Counted from the first letter of the stretch, positions 9,038-18,156 are shown. The stretch is 43,609 nt of DNA from Oscillospiraceae bacterium (GCA_018385135.1 JAHAWY010000039.1:1-43609), one strand, 5' to 3'. A program made the numbers and translations. Notes: generated from the letters alone by a model not told the origin.

Positions 9038-10372
9038 ATGGCAAAAAACAAAGTGGCGCTCATATCGCTGGGCTGTCCAAAAAACCTGGTAAACAGCGAG
9101 CAGATGCTTTATCAGCTTTGCGACGCGGGCATGGAGATCGTGCCCGAGCCGGAGCTGGCGGACGCTGTTGTTATCAATACCTGCGGCTTCATCGAGGCGG
9201 CAAAAAGCGAAGCGATTGACGCGATAATACAAATGGGTGAGCTGAAAAAAGCCGGTAAGCTGAAAAGCATCATTGTTACCGGCTGCCTCAGCCAGCGCTA
9301 TCAAAAAGAAATATTGACCGAGCTGCCGGAGATAGACTCTGTTTTGGGAACCGGCAGCTATGACGATATTGTTGATGCCGTTGCGGGAGCGCTGAAGGGA
9401 AAGCCTGTTACTCGCTTCGGCGATATTGATGCGCCCGTCAGCGAAACGGGACGCATAGTGTCTACAGGACCGGGCTGGGCCTATCTTCGCATTGCCGAGG
9501 GCTGCTCCAACCGCTGCGCCTTCTGCGTTATTCCCTCGATACGCGGCAAATACCGCAGCAGGGGAATGGACGAGATAATAGACGAGGCGAAGGCTCTTGC
9601 CCAGACCGGCGTTAAGGAGCTTATAGTAGTTGCGCAGGATATCACGCGCTACGGCATAGACCTTTACGGCAAGCGCTCGCTGCCGGAGCTTTTACATAAG
9701 CTCTGCGCGATTAAAGGCATCCGCTGGATAAGGTTGCACTACCTCTATCCCGACCAGTTTGACGATGAGCTTATCGAAACCATTGCCTGCGAGAAGAAAA
9801 TTCTTAAATATCTCGATATCCCCATTCAGCACATCAACAACAACATCTTAAAACGCATGAACCGCCGCGGTACGGGCGAGGATATCCGCGCTCTATTTAA
9901 GAAGCTGCGCGAGCGTATTCCGAATTTGGTTCTCCGCACCAGCCTTATCGTGGGTCTGCCCGGCGAGGGCGAGGACGAGTTTGACGAGCTTTGCGGCTTC
10001 CTGCGCGAAACAAAGATCGAACGCGCCGGTGTTTTTGCTTTCTCACCGGAGGAGGGGACTCCCGCCGCGGAAATGACTGATCGCTGCGATGAGGACGAGG
10101 CAAAGCGCCGCCAGGAGATCGTCATGGACATTCAGGCGGAGATTATGGATGAGTGGAGCCGCTCTATAGAGGGCAAAACCATCACCGTTCTCTGCGAGGG
10201 CTATGACGATGAAACGGGCTTGCAGTTCGGCAGAAGCTGGGCGGATTCCCCCGATATTGACGGCATAGTATTCTTCTCCGGCGAGTGTCCGGCGGGCGAT
10301 ATTGCCCATGTAGTCATCGACGAAACCGCCGACGGCGAGTGGTACGGCAGACAGGTGCTGCACGAAATCTAA
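9038..10372 (+). CDS. rimO: Ribosomal protein uS12 methylthiotransferase RimO
   Basis: The N-terminal MTTase domain begins ISLGCPKNLVNSEQML, which is diagnostic for RimO rather than MiaB, and holds two more cluster cysteines in NTCGF and VTGCLSQR. The radical SAM motif is EGCSNRCAFCVIP (CxxxCxxC). The 444-residue length fits, including the C-terminal TRAM-like domain (about 370-440). The enzyme uses two 4Fe-4S clusters to add a methylthio group to an aspartate of ribosomal protein S12. AGGAGG lies at ideal spacing. The gene sits between recX and pgsA. Confidence 0.95.
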   Translation: MAKNKVALISLGCPKNLVNSEQMLYQLCDAGMEIVPEPELADAVVINTCGFIEAAKSEAIDAIIQMGELKKAGKLKSIIVTGCLSQRYQKEILTELPEIDSVLGTGSYDDIVDAVAGALKGKPVTRFGDIDAPVSETGRIVSTGPGWAYLRIAEGCSNRCAFCVIPSIRGKYRSRGMDEIIDEAKALAQTGVKELIVVAQDITRYGIDLYGKRSLPELLHKLCAIKGIRWIRLHYLYPDQFDDELIETIACEKKILKYLDIPIQHINNNILKRMNRRGTGEDIRALFKKLRERIPNLVLRTSLIVGLPGEGEDEFDELCGFLRETKIERAGVFAFSPEEGTPAAEMTDRCDEDEAKRRQEIVMDIQAEIMDEWSRSIEGKTITVLCEGYDDETGLQFGRSWADSPDIDGIVFFSGECPAGDIAHVVIDETADGEWYGRQVLHEI

Positions 10373-10427
10373 GTATAATACGGCGCGGGCGCTTCGTCCG
10401 CCGCCTCAGCGAAAGGACTTGGCTCTT

Positions 10428-10973
10428 ATGACTACTGCAAGTAAGATTACAATGGCGCGCATTTTTATGATTCCCTTTTTTATACTTGCCGCGCTGCTTG
10501 ATTTTAAGGGACATGAATATGTGGCTCTCGCCATCTTCATAATCGCCTCCGCAACGGACAGTCTGGACGGCTATATAGCAAGGCATTACAACCAGATTTC
10601 CGATTTCGGCAAGTTTGCGGACCCTCTGGCGGACAAGCTTCTAGTGACCGCCGCGCTGCTCATATTTGTAGAGCGCGGTCAAATGTCCTCGTGGGCGTGC
10701 TTTATCGTGATAGCGCGAGAATTTGCCGTTTCCGGGCTTCGCCTTGTTGCCGCTGAAAACGGCACGGTCATTGCGGCAGCCATGTCCGGCAAGATCAAAA
10801 CAGCCTCCTCTATCGTTTGCTGCTGCCTTATGTTTCTGCCCTTCCATGACTATGCCCTGCTTTCATGGCTGACGGTCGATATGCTCTGCTCCGCCGTTAT
10901 CGTTATCACCACCGTTTATTCCGGCGCTGAATACTTCGTCGTTAACGGCAAGGCGTTGGACTTGAAAAAATAA
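10428..10973 (+). CDS. pgsA: CDP-diacylglycerol-glycerol-3-phosphate 3-phosphatidyltransferase
   Basis: The CDP-alcohol phosphatidyltransferase motif is present as SATDSLDGYIARHYNQISDFGKFADPLADK (DG...AR...G...D...D). Four to six hydrophobic helices surround it. The enzyme makes phosphatidylglycerol phosphate, the first committed step to phosphatidylglycerol, at the membrane. ATG 10428 lies 10 bases after GAAAGGA, whereas the upstream TTG (10419) is too close to it, so 181 residues are reported. pgsA next to rimO is common in Bacillota. It is the last gene of the housekeeping run. Confidence 0.94.
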   Translation: MTTASKITMARIFMIPFFILAALLDFKGHEYVALAIFIIASATDSLDGYIARHYNQISDFGKFADPLADKLLVTAALLIFVERGQMSSWACFIVIAREFAVSGLRLVAAENGTVIAAAMSGKIKTASSIVCCCLMFLPFHDYALLSWLTVDMLCSAVIVITTVYSGAEYFVVNGKALDLKK

Positions 10974-11077
10974 CAGCTCGTATAAGCTTGCCGCCCTTCG
11001 CGGAACACTAAACAGAGCATCCTTTTTAACTTAATGTGTTGGTTTTAAGTATTTGGAAAACCGAACGTTGAAATGAC

Positions 11078-11112
11078 GAAAAGACTTCGCCGGTTCAAGG
11101 CGAAGTCTTTTC
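11078..11112. terminator. Bidirectional terminator after pgsA
   Basis: A perfect 14-bp stem, GAAAAGACTTCGCC (11078-11091) with its complement (11099-11112), surrounds a 7-base loop. The A-rich outer left side and T-rich outer right side suit the converging pgsA and DUF5131 genes. Confidence 0.8.
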
Positions 11113-11146
11113 AATAATCAGAGAAATCGGAATTTGTAATTTTTGG

Positions 11147-11860
11147 TTATTCTGCCGTAAAATTAATGCCTGCCTTTTTCGCTTGACTACACAATTCTTT
11201 TGTTTGTAACTTATACTGCTTACCATCTTTTATGAAATGCGTTCCGCATTGTCTGAACTCAAAACTGACATTCTTTCGTACACACTGCTCTCGAATATCC
11301 AAAACCCAGTCATAATCAAGGGGTCTTGCGCAGTAATCAGATTCACCGCCAACCACTACAAGTTCAATATCATCAAGATAGCTTTCCATGTCAATTCTTT
11401 CGAGTAAGGGCTGTGCAGTAATGTATTTATGCTTTATCGGCAATGACTGAAATACAGAGAGTTTTTTATCAGCATTTTTCTGATTTTCAACCGTGCAGCA
11501 CACAACGACATTTTCGTATCCGTCATTCCAATCATTGGGAACACACTGAACGAACCGTTCAATTCGTTTTGTGAGGAACAGAAAAGTGCAATCCTGCCGT
11601 TCTTTTATCATAGACCAGCATTCTGCGCGCCATGTATCTGCTTCCTCAATTAAAAAATCCGTAGAGAAGCAAAGATAAACCGTTCCGGCTTTCATCTTAT
11701 AGTCGCCGTTTTTCAGTCGCTCAATTGGCTTATAAAAGTCTTTCGTTTTCACAATCTCGTTTGTATTGACGTGTCTTTTTGCATCGCCTTTATGTATATA
11801 GCAATGCAGACACCCGTCACTGCACTTTTTACATCCACGCCAAGGATTCCACATAGCCAT
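11147..11860 (-). CDS. DUF5131 (phage Gp37/Gp68-like) family protein
   Basis: The start MAMWNPWRGCKKCSDGCLHCYI is the family signature: WNPxxGC followed by CxxxCxxCY resembles a radical-SAM-like iron-sulfur motif. FLTKRIERF, VENQKNADKKL, ITAQPLLERI and VVVGGESDYCARPLDYDWV are further conserved blocks. Members occur in phages and integrated elements; some are annotated as phage Gp37/Gp68-like, without a proven reaction. At 237 residues the gene is full length. TGAGGT seven bases before the ATG is the ribosome binding site. Its base composition is visibly more AT-rich than the genes on both sides, and it is alone on this strand between two plus-strand operons, suggesting horizontal insertion. 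No integrase or transposase accompanies it. Confidence 0.8.
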   Translation of the reverse strand: MAMWNPWRGCKKCSDGCLHCYIHKGDAKRHVNTNEIVKTKDFYKPIERLKNGDYKMKAGTVYLCFSTDFLIEEADTWRAECWSMIKERQDCTFLFLTKRIERFVQCVPNDWNDGYENVVVCCTVENQKNADKKLSVFQSLPIKHKYITAQPLLERIDMESYLDDIELVVVGGESDYCARPLDYDWVLDIREQCVRKNVSFEFRQCGTHFIKDGKQYKLQTKELCSQAKKAGINFTAE

Positions 11861-11931
11861 AATAAGTACCTCAATAAATACCGATTTATGGAGTTACCAT
11901 ACCATACCGTGGAACTATGTGCAACAATGCT

Positions 11932-11966
11932 TGTTGGTGAAATCACCGGAGTTTAGTTCACCAACA
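11932..11966. repeat. 10-bp inverted repeat upstream of the DUF5131 gene
   Basis: TGTTGGTGAA (11932-11941) is matched by TTCACCAACA (11957-11966) across a 15-base spacer. It lies 72 bases upstream of the DUF5131 start and just before the cysE promoter. It could be an operator or a scar at the edge of the AT-rich insertion. Confidence 0.45.
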
Positions 11967-11999
11967 TTTCAAGTTAATTGGGACAACAACGCCGAGCGC

Positions 12000-12028
12000 T
12001 TGACACGGTGGGCGGCGCATGATAATAT
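12000..12028 (+). promoter_or_regulatory. Promoter of the cysE-cysS T-box transcript
   Basis: A perfect -35 TTGACA (12000-12005) is followed after 17 bases by TAATAT (12023-12028). Transcription would start near 12035, just ahead of the T-box stem I. Confidence 0.75.
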
Positions 12029-12047
12029 ACTAAAGTATAAAACTTGA

Positions 12048-12313
12048 CCGCGGAGAGAAAGCCTCCTGCGGCGAGCACAGGCTGTGAAAGAGAAAAGTAG
12101 CCGCGCACTGCGCAACAGAGATACGCCGCCACAGGGCTGAAAGCGGCGTTTGCGTCCAAGACGGGTGAAATGCGCTCCGGAGCCGCGGAGAGAGGAAATG
12201 CTCTCCCGTTTGACCGCGTTAAGGTTTGCGCCGATGCCAGTCGGCAAAGTGATAAACGAGAGTGGAACCGCGAATTATCGCCTCTCATGGGTAAGACCCA
12301 TGAGAGGCGTTTT
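12048..12313 (+). promoter_or_regulatory. T-box leader, cysteine-specific
   Basis: The diagnostic T-box sequence GAGAGTGGAACCGCG ends at 12272. The antiterminator can form with GAGAG paired to CTCTC and GCG to CGC of the terminator 5' arm, leaving the seven-base bulge TGGAACC. The bulge UGGA would pair with the UCCA end of an uncharged tRNA, and tRNA-Cys normally has U as discriminator base. A TGC codon at 12171-12173, near the 3' base of a putative stem I closed by CCGCGG at both ends (12048-12053 with 12183-12188), is the candidate specifier. Downstream genes are cysE and cysS, so low charged tRNA-Cys should switch on cysteine synthesis and charging. Stem I was folded only by eye. Confidence 0.9.
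12279..12313 (+). terminator. T-box regulated terminator before cysE
   Basis: The stem CGCCTCTCATGGGT (12279-12292) pairs perfectly with 12296-12309 around an AAG loop, then TTTT. It competes with the T-box antiterminator. Confidence 0.88.
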
Positions 12314-12343
12314 ACAATTTCTGCAAGTACAAGGAGGTACAAA

Positions 12344-12982
12344 ATGTTCAACGACCTGCGCGAAACAATAAACGCATATAAGTCGCGCGACCCCGCCGCG
12401 CGCTCAAGCTTTGAAATTTTGATGCTTTATCCCGGAATTAAGGCAACCATATCGCATAAGCGTGCAAACTGGTTTTACCGCCACGATATGAAGTTTATAG
12501 CGCGCTGGATATCGCAGCGCTCGCGCAAAAAGACGGGAATTGAAATCCACCCCGGCGCGAAAATCGGAAAGCGCCTTGTAATAGACCACGGCATGGGCAT
12601 CGTTATCGGCGAAACGGCGGAAATCGGCGACGATGTGTTGATTTATCAGGGTGTTACCCTCGGCGGTACCGGTAAGGACAGCGGCAAGCGCCACCCGACC
12701 ATCGGCAACAATGTGCTCATTGGTTCGGGCGCAAAGGTACTCGGTCCTTTTACCGTTGGCGATAACAGCCGCATCGCCTCAAATGCCGTTGTATTGAAGG
12801 AAATCCCCCCAAACTGCACCGCGGTGGGCGTTCCGGCACGCATTGTGAAAATGGATGGGCAAAAGGTAAACTACGTCGGCGAGGTCGATCAGATCCATGT
12901 TACCGACCCGGTGGCGCTGGAGCTGGTATCGCTGCACGAGCAGATAAACGCGCTGCTTGACAAAAAGGCGCGCGGTGAATAA
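12344..12982 (+). CDS. cysE: Serine O-acetyltransferase
   Basis: The 212-residue protein has a short N-terminal helical domain and a C-terminal left-handed beta-helix built of hexapeptide repeats (IEIHPGAKIGKRLVIDHG, VIGETAEIGDDVLIYQGVTLGG, KRHPTIGNNVLIGSGAKVLG). The IDHG and HPTIG segments hold the catalytic-site histidines of the family. It acetylates L-serine with acetyl-CoA, the first step of cysteine synthesis. It is the short form typical of Bacillota. The ATG follows AAGGAGG by six bases; in-frame extension to 12170 would run through the T-box and is rejected. It is co-transcribed with cysS. Confidence 0.95.
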   Translation: MFNDLRETINAYKSRDPAARSSFEILMLYPGIKATISHKRANWFYRHDMKFIARWISQRSRKKTGIEIHPGAKIGKRLVIDHGMGIVIGETAEIGDDVLIYQGVTLGGTGKDSGKRHPTIGNNVLIGSGAKVLGPFTVGDNSRIASNAVVLKEIPPNCTAVGVPARIVKMDGQKVNYVGEVDQIHVTDPVALELVSLHEQINALLDKKARGE

Positions 12983-13015
12983 GATTATCCGCGAGGATTT
13001 TGGAGGTATATACAA

Positions 13016-14419
13016 ATGAAGATTTTCAATTCCATGACCATGAAAAAGGAGGACTTTGTCCCGATTGAGGAAGGCAAGGTCAAAATGTATGCCTGCGGTC
13101 CAACTGTATATAACTATATCCATGTTGGCAATGCCCGCCCCATCATTATGTTTGACGTTCTGCGCCGCTATCTTGAGTATCGCGGATATGAAGTGACCTT
13201 TGTTCAGAACTTTACCGACGTTGACGATAAGATAATCAAGCGCGCAAACGAGGAGGGGGCAAGCTCCAAGGAGATCTCGGAAAAATATATCGCCGAATAC
13301 CTCGTTGATATAAAGGGACTCGGCGTGCGCCCCGCCACCATTCATCCCAAGGCAACGGAAAATATAGACGAGATCATCAAAATTGTCGAAACGCTGATCG
13401 AAAAGGGCTACGCCTATGAGGTAAACGGCGATGTGTATTACCGCACCACAAAGTTCGCTTCTTACGGCAAGCTCAGCCATCAGCCGCTTGAGGAGCTTCA
13501 GGCGGGCGCGCGCATCGACGTTGCCGATGTTAAGGAAAACCCGATGGACTTTGCCCTGTGGAAGGCTGCAAAGCCCGGCGAGCCTTACTGGGAGTCCCCC
13601 TGGGGTCAGGGCAGACCCGGCTGGCACATTGAGTGCAGCGCAATGTCCGGCCGCTATCTTGGCAAGACCATAGATATCCACTGCGGAGGTCAGGACCTTA
13701 TCTTCCCGCACCACGAAAACGAAATAGCCCAGTCTGAGGCGGCAAACGGCTGCAAATTTGTCAACTACTGGATGCACAACGGCTTTATCAGCGTTGATAA
13801 CAAGAAAATGAGCAAATCACTCGGCAACTTTTTTACCGTCCGCGAGGCGGCGGAGGCATACAGCTATGACGCGATCCGTATGTTTATGCTGATGAGTCAT
13901 TACAGAAGCCCGCTGAACTACTCCGGCGAGATACTCGTTCAGGCGCAAAACGCGCTTGAACGTCTTGCAACCGCGAAGTCCAACCTTGAATTCTTCAAGA
14001 AAAACGGCGTTGACGGCAGCATGAGCGAGAGCGAGAGCGAGTTTGCAGTCTCCCTTGAGCGCTTCCGCGAGCGCTTCATAGAGGTCATGGACGACGACCT
14101 GAACACGGCGGACGCAGTTGCCGTGGTTTTTGAACTTGTACGCGAAATCAATGCCGCCGTCAGCCCCTCCGCAAACCCCACAAAGGCTCTGGCTGAAGCC
14201 TGCGACAAGCTCTTTTCCGAGCTTGCAGATGTTCTGGGTCTGCCCATCTCCAAGGAGGAGGACAGTCTTGAGACTGAGATTGAGGAGCTTATAGAGCAGC
14301 GTCAGGCAGCCCGAAAGGCGAAAAACTTTGCCGAGGCAGACCGCCTGCGCGATCTGCTCAAGGAGCGCGGCATAATCCTTAAAGACACCCCGCAGGGCGT
14401 CAAGTGGGAAAGAGCATAA
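13016..14419 (+). CDS. cysS: Cysteinyl-tRNA synthetase
   Basis: A class I synthetase of 467 residues with the HIGH motif as HVGN in [16 protein letters not shown], the KMSKS loop as [10 protein letters not shown], and zinc ligands including Cys28, the Cys of [10 protein letters not shown] and the H/E pair of FPHHENE. The C-terminal helical anticodon region ends with [17 protein letters not shown], as in CysS generally. It charges tRNA-Cys. It lies 33 bases after cysE, under the same T-box, so supply of cysteine and its use in translation are tied together. Confidence 0.98.
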   Translation: MKIFNSMTMKKEDFVPIEEGKVKMYACGPTVYNYIHVGNARPIIMFDVLRRYLEYRGYEVTFVQNFTDVDDKIIKRANEEGASSKEISEKYIAEYLVDIKGLGVRPATIHPKATENIDEIIKIVETLIEKGYAYEVNGDVYYRTTKFASYGKLSHQPLEELQAGARIDVADVKENPMDFALWKAAKPGEPYWESPWGQGRPGWHIECSAMSGRYLGKTIDIHCGGQDLIFPHHENEIAQSEAANGCKFVNYWMHNGFISVDNKKMSKSLGNFFTVREAAEAYSYDAIRMFMLMSHYRSPLNYSGEILVQAQNALERLATAKSNLEFFKKNGVDGSMSESESEFAVSLERFRERFIEVMDDDLNTADAVAVVFELVREINAAVSPSANPTKALAEACDKLFSELADVLGLPISKEEDSLETEIEELIEQRQAARKAKNFAEADRLRDLLKERGIILKDTPQGVKWERA

Positions 14420-14426
14420 GACGCCC

Positions 14427-14456
14427 AAAAGCACCCGAGGGTATTCGGGTGCTTTT
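14427..14456 (+). terminator. Terminator of the cysE-cysS operon
   Basis: The 12-bp stem AAAAGCACCCGA (14427-14438) pairs with TCGGGTGCTTTT (14445-14456) around a 6-base loop and ends in T's. Confidence 0.85.
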
Positions 14457-14572
14457 GCATGGGGAAAAATATTCCGCGAGTTTTAGAAAAGTTAATAATT
14501 TGGCAACAAACTTTTGTGGCTAATGTATTAGTATATCAGCACAGTATAGCACCGAAAGGATGGACGGCAAAA

Positions 14573-16189
14573 ATGAAACTGCGCAGCAGGGCAAAAATAC
14601 ACAACTCAGTGGGTGAGGTAAAGACCGCCAAAAAGCCTGTAAATAAGAAAAAACTGATTATTATTCTGGCGCTTGCCGCCGTGATTATAATAGTTGTGTT
14701 TTCTCTGGTGAACAAAGGTTCAAACGCCGCGGCTCGGATGAGTTCTATGTATATAACGACCCCCGTTGCAAAGGGAGACATCGAAAGCAAGCTGTCGGGC
14801 TCGGCTCCGCTGGAGCCTGCAAACTCCTATACCGTAACATCTCTCGTTTCCGGCACTGTTATTGAGGACACCTTCGCCGAGGGTGACGAGGTTGAAAAGG
14901 ACAGGCTGCTTTATCAGCTTAGCTCGACCTCCGGCGAAGCCGGCGTAACCACGGCTGAAAACAGTCTCACTCAGGCGAAGAATAACTATGACCGTGTGCT
15001 TCGCTCTAAGGGCAAGCTTTCCGTAACTACGCCTGTTGGGGGCGCGGTGGTTAAAATCAACGTTGAGATTGGCGATCAGGTCAACATTGGGCAGGAGGTT
15101 GCACGCGTTGAAAACCGTGCTGTTATGTGCCTTAAGGTGCAGTTCCCTGCGGATGACGCGCAGAGCTTCACCGTCGGACAGGCGGCAAACGTCACGCTTG
15201 ACGGCTCGTTTGAAAAGCTCAGCGGTACGGTTTCGCACATCTCCGCTGTTGACGAGGTTTTATCCGGCAACCGCATTGTGCGCACTGTCAGCATTGAGGT
15301 GAGCAACCCCGGCGGCATTTCCACCACTCAGGCGGCAAGCGCCGAGGTCGGCGGCATTGTCAGCAGCGGCAGCGCGTACTTTGAGTATAAGGAGACAGCC
15401 TCGGTCACAGCCGAGATAAGCGGCAAGGTTTCCTACATACCCGTCAAGGAGGGCGACATCGTTAACGCGAACGCAACGATAGTGCGTCTCGTCAGCGAGG
15501 ATCTTGACGATGAGCTTTTGAGCGCTGCCAATTCCGTGACCGCTGCCGAGCAGACGCTTGAGCAGCAAAAGGACATACAGGATAATTACTCGCTCGAATC
15601 GCCGATAGCGGGAACGGTAGTTGAAAAAATCGCAAAGCTGGGCGACAATATTGAGGTGGGAAAGGCGCTTTGTACTGTTTATGACCTTTCCTATCTGGAC
15701 TTTGTTTTGAATATTGACGAGCTGGATATCAAGAAGCTCCACGTCGGACAAAAGGTCACGGTCACGGCGGATGCCGACGAGGGTAGGGTATATGAAGGCG
15801 TTATCACCCGTGTAGGCGTAAACGGACGCTCAAACGGCGGACTGACGACCTACCCTGTGACCGTTAAAATAGAAAAGACCGGCGGTCTGCTGCCGGGCAT
15901 GAATGTTAAGGCGGAGATCTTGCTCAACAGCGCGAAGAATGTTCTTGTTATTCCCGCCGCGGCAGTCGCGCGCGGAAACATCGTGCTTATCACCGCGGAC
16001 TCTCCCTCTGCGGTCAACGCAACCGGTGATGAAGCTCCGGAGGGCTTTGTTTACGTCCCTGTTATTACGGGCTTGAGCGATGAGAACAACGTTGAGATAT
16101 GCAGCGGTTTGCAGGAGGGCGACATTGTAGCCTATGAGCCGCCCGTTGAGGAAAGCTACGGTTTATACGGCGGTATGGGAGGCTTTTGA
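14573..16189 (+). CDS. Efflux RND/ABC periplasmic-adaptor-like (HlyD/MacA family) subunit
   Basis: A single N-terminal transmembrane helix (about residues 25-45) anchors an extracytoplasmic adaptor. Two pairs of lipoyl-like half motifs are visible: YTVTSLVSGTVIEDTFAEGD with TTPVGGAVVKINVEIGD, and ASVTAEISGKVSYIPVKEGD with SPIAGTVVEKIAKLGD, followed by a beta-barrel region and LLPGMNVKAEI. The duplicated lipoyl module is unusual; most MacA-like adaptors have one. ATG 14573 is chosen because AAAGGA lies 12 bases upstream and the frame before it shows no conserved protein; an upstream in-frame start at 14459 overlaps the cysS terminator. It overlaps the ATPase gene at its stop codon, so it belongs to an exporter of the MacAB type; the substrate is unknown. 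Confidence 0.85.
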   Translation: MKLRSRAKIHNSVGEVKTAKKPVNKKKLIIILALAAVIIIVVFSLVNKGSNAAARMSSMYITTPVAKGDIESKLSGSAPLEPANSYTVTSLVSGTVIEDTFAEGDEVEKDRLLYQLSSTSGEAGVTTAENSLTQAKNNYDRVLRSKGKLSVTTPVGGAVVKINVEIGDQVNIGQEVARVENRAVMCLKVQFPADDAQSFTVGQAANVTLDGSFEKLSGTVSHISAVDEVLSGNRIVRTVSIEVSNPGGISTTQAASAEVGGIVSSGSAYFEYKETASVTAEISGKVSYIPVKEGDIVNANATIVRLVSEDLDDELLSAANSVTAAEQTLEQQKDIQDNYSLESPIAGTVVEKIAKLGDNIEVGKALCTVYDLSYLDFVLNIDELDIKKLHVGQKVTVTADADEGRVYEGVITRVGVNGRSNGGLTTYPVTVKIEKTGGLLPGMNVKAEILLNSAKNVLVIPAAAVARGNIVLITADSPSAVNATGDEAPEGFVYVPVITGLSDENNVEICSGLQEGDIVAYEPPVEESYGLYGGMGGF

Positions 16190-16920
16190 TGAGCGCGCTG
16201 ATTGAATTTAGAGAGGTGTGCAGGTATTACCAAATGGGCGATAACGTCGTTACCGCCGCGGACCATGTAACCTTCTCCATAGAAAAGGGCGAGTTTGTCG
16301 CCATCGTAGGACACTCCGGCAGCGGTAAATCGACCTGTATGAACATTATCGGCTGCCTGGATGTGCCGACGGCGGGGGAATACCTGCTGAACGGGCGCAA
16401 CGTGGGCGAGCTTGATAAAAACGAGCTTGCGGAAATACGCAACGAAATGCTGGGCTTTATTTTCCAGCAGTACAATCTGCTTCCCAAGCTTAATCTATTG
16501 GAAAACGTTGAAGTGCCGCTTATGTACGCGGGAGTCTCAAAGCGAGAAAGAAAAAAACGGGCAAAAGAGGCGCTTGAGAGCGTCGGTCTTGGCGATAAGC
16601 TGAAAAACCTGCCCAGCCAGCTCTCCGGCGGTCAGCAGCAGCGCGTTTCCATAGCGCGCGCTCTTGTGGGCAAGCCCTCGGTCATTCTGGCGGATGAGCC
16701 TACCGGCGCTTTGGATTCCAACACGGGACGCGAGGTGCTGGAGCTGCTAAAATCCCTCAATAACGAGGGACACACCGTTGTCCTCATCACCCATGACAAC
16801 GAGATAGCTTCAAAGGCAAACCGCATGATACGGCTCAAGGACGGCAGGGTGGTTTATGACGGCGTTGCGCTCTCTCCTGAGGAGCTTGTCAAGGCAAACA
16901 GGGAAAGCGAGGTGTCGTGA
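16189..16920 (+). CDS. ABC transporter ATP-binding protein, MacB/LolD type
   Basis: All nucleotide-binding motifs are intact: Walker A GHSGSGKST, Q-loop FIFQQYNLLPKLN, signature LSGGQQQRVSIARAL, Walker B VILADEPTGALD, and the H-loop VVLITHD. The sequence type (NIIGCLDVPTAGEY, ENVEVPLMYAG) places it with MacB, LolD and FtsE-like ATPases that drive extrusion of peptides, antibiotics or lipoproteins rather than import. It starts at ATG 16189, overlapping the adaptor stop as ATGA, and in turn overlaps the permease gene. The three genes are translationally coupled. Confidence 0.95.
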   Translation: MSALIEFREVCRYYQMGDNVVTAADHVTFSIEKGEFVAIVGHSGSGKSTCMNIIGCLDVPTAGEYLLNGRNVGELDKNELAEIRNEMLGFIFQQYNLLPKLNLLENVEVPLMYAGVSKRERKKRAKEALESVGLGDKLKNLPSQLSGGQQQRVSIARALVGKPSVILADEPTGALDSNTGREVLELLKSLNNEGHTVVLITHDNEIASKANRMIRLKDGRVVYDGVALSPEELVKANRESEVS

Positions 16921-18122
16921 TGGGTATTGGCGAATCATTTTCTCTTGCAATCAAAAACATACTCTCGTCAAAAATGCGCTCGTTTCTCACCATGCTTGGA
17001 ATTATCATCGGCGTTTCGGCGGTCATAGCCATCGCCGGCATGGGAAACGGCATGAAAACCTTTGTTAAGGACACCTTTTCAAACATCGGAACCAACATGC
17101 TCCAGGTCTATATCTTTGATGACGGCACGGGTACGAAATCCGTGTCTATAGACCAGATATATGATATTGTTGAAAAGCACAAGGACGAACTGGCGGGCGT
17201 TTCGCCCTATGTGGGCATAAACGGCGTTGTGAAATACGGGACAGAAAGCTCTGAAACAACGACTGTCGGCGGCGTATCAGAGGATTATTTCACCATTGAG
17301 GTGCTTGAGCTTTCCGAGGGACGCAAGCTCCAATACATGGATATGAAGAACCGCCAGCAGGTCTGCCTTATCGGCGCTTATCTTGCTAAGGAATGGTTTA
17401 ACGGCAGTCCCATTGGCGAGGAAATCAGCATTGCGGGCTATCCCTTCACCGTTGTCGGCGTTATCAAGCAGACCGGCGACTCCGAGCCGAGAGCGCGCAC
17501 CAACGACGACCGCGTTATAATCCCTTACAGCACAGCCGCCGCCATAAACGGCTCACGTCAGGTATCTCAGTTTTTTCTGACCTCTCAGCCGGAGGTCAGC
17601 ACCGAACGAGCGCGTGTTTCTCTGGAAAATGAGCTTTTGGATATCCTCGGCGATAAGGATTGGTTCTATGTTTCCAGCATGGCTGAGATGCTGAAGGAAA
17701 TGGACTCGATGATAAGCGTCGTTTCAACGGTGCTTACCATCATCGCGGCAATTTCGCTGCTGGTTGGCGGAATCGGCATAATGAATATAATGCTCGTTTC
17801 CGTGACCGAGAGGACAAGGGAGATCGGCATTCGCAAGGCGCTCGGCGCAAAGGAGCGCTACATTATGCAGCAATTCGTCATTGAAGCGGGAGTTACAAGC
17901 GGGCTTGGCGGAGTGATCGGCATTCTGTTTGGCTTTTTGCTCTCTGCGGGAGCGACCGCCTTGATTAAAAGCCTGCTTCAGACGCAAATGACTATCGTTC
18001 CCGCGCTCGAGTCGGTTATGATGGCGTTCGGTATATCGGTGTTTATCGGTGTTTTGTTCGGCTATCTGCCCGCGAAAAAAGCAGCGCGGCTCAACCCCAT
18101 AGACGCTCTGCACTTCGATTAA
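16920..18122 (+). CDS. ABC transporter permease, MacB family
   Basis: The 400-residue protein has the MacB layout: an N-terminal helix (MLGIIIGVSAVIAIAGMGNG), a large extracytoplasmic MacB-PCD domain (about 45-270), and three C-terminal helices with the FtsX signature GGIGIMNIMLVSVTERTREIGIRKALGA. It ends with the typical KKAARLNPIDALHFD. The start at ATG 16920 follows GAGGTG and overlaps the ATPase stop codon. With the adaptor and ATPase it forms a complete tripartite mechanotransmission exporter; in a Gram-positive envelope there is no outer-membrane channel. The cargo is not identifiable. Confidence 0.93.
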   Translation: MGIGESFSLAIKNILSSKMRSFLTMLGIIIGVSAVIAIAGMGNGMKTFVKDTFSNIGTNMLQVYIFDDGTGTKSVSIDQIYDIVEKHKDELAGVSPYVGINGVVKYGTESSETTTVGGVSEDYFTIEVLELSEGRKLQYMDMKNRQQVCLIGAYLAKEWFNGSPIGEEISIAGYPFTVVGVIKQTGDSEPRARTNDDRVIIPYSTAAAINGSRQVSQFFLTSQPEVSTERARVSLENELLDILGDKDWFYVSSMAEMLKEMDSMISVVSTVLTIIAAISLLVGGIGIMNIMLVSVTERTREIGIRKALGAKERYIMQQFVIEAGVTSGLGGVIGILFGFLLSAGATALIKSLLQTQMTIVPALESVMMAFGISVFIGVLFGYLPAKKAARLNPIDALHFD

Positions 18123-18156
18123 GCAAGGCGAAGCCTTGACCGGGAGGAAACTACAT

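Noticed and set aside
12170..12343. In-frame extension of cysE upstream to 12170
   Set aside because: It would translate through the T-box antiterminator and terminator; AAGGAGG sits at the right distance from ATG 12344.
12779..13777. 332-residue open frame opposite cysE/cysS
   Set aside because: Antisense shadow of cysS; no ribosome binding site and no recognisable domain.
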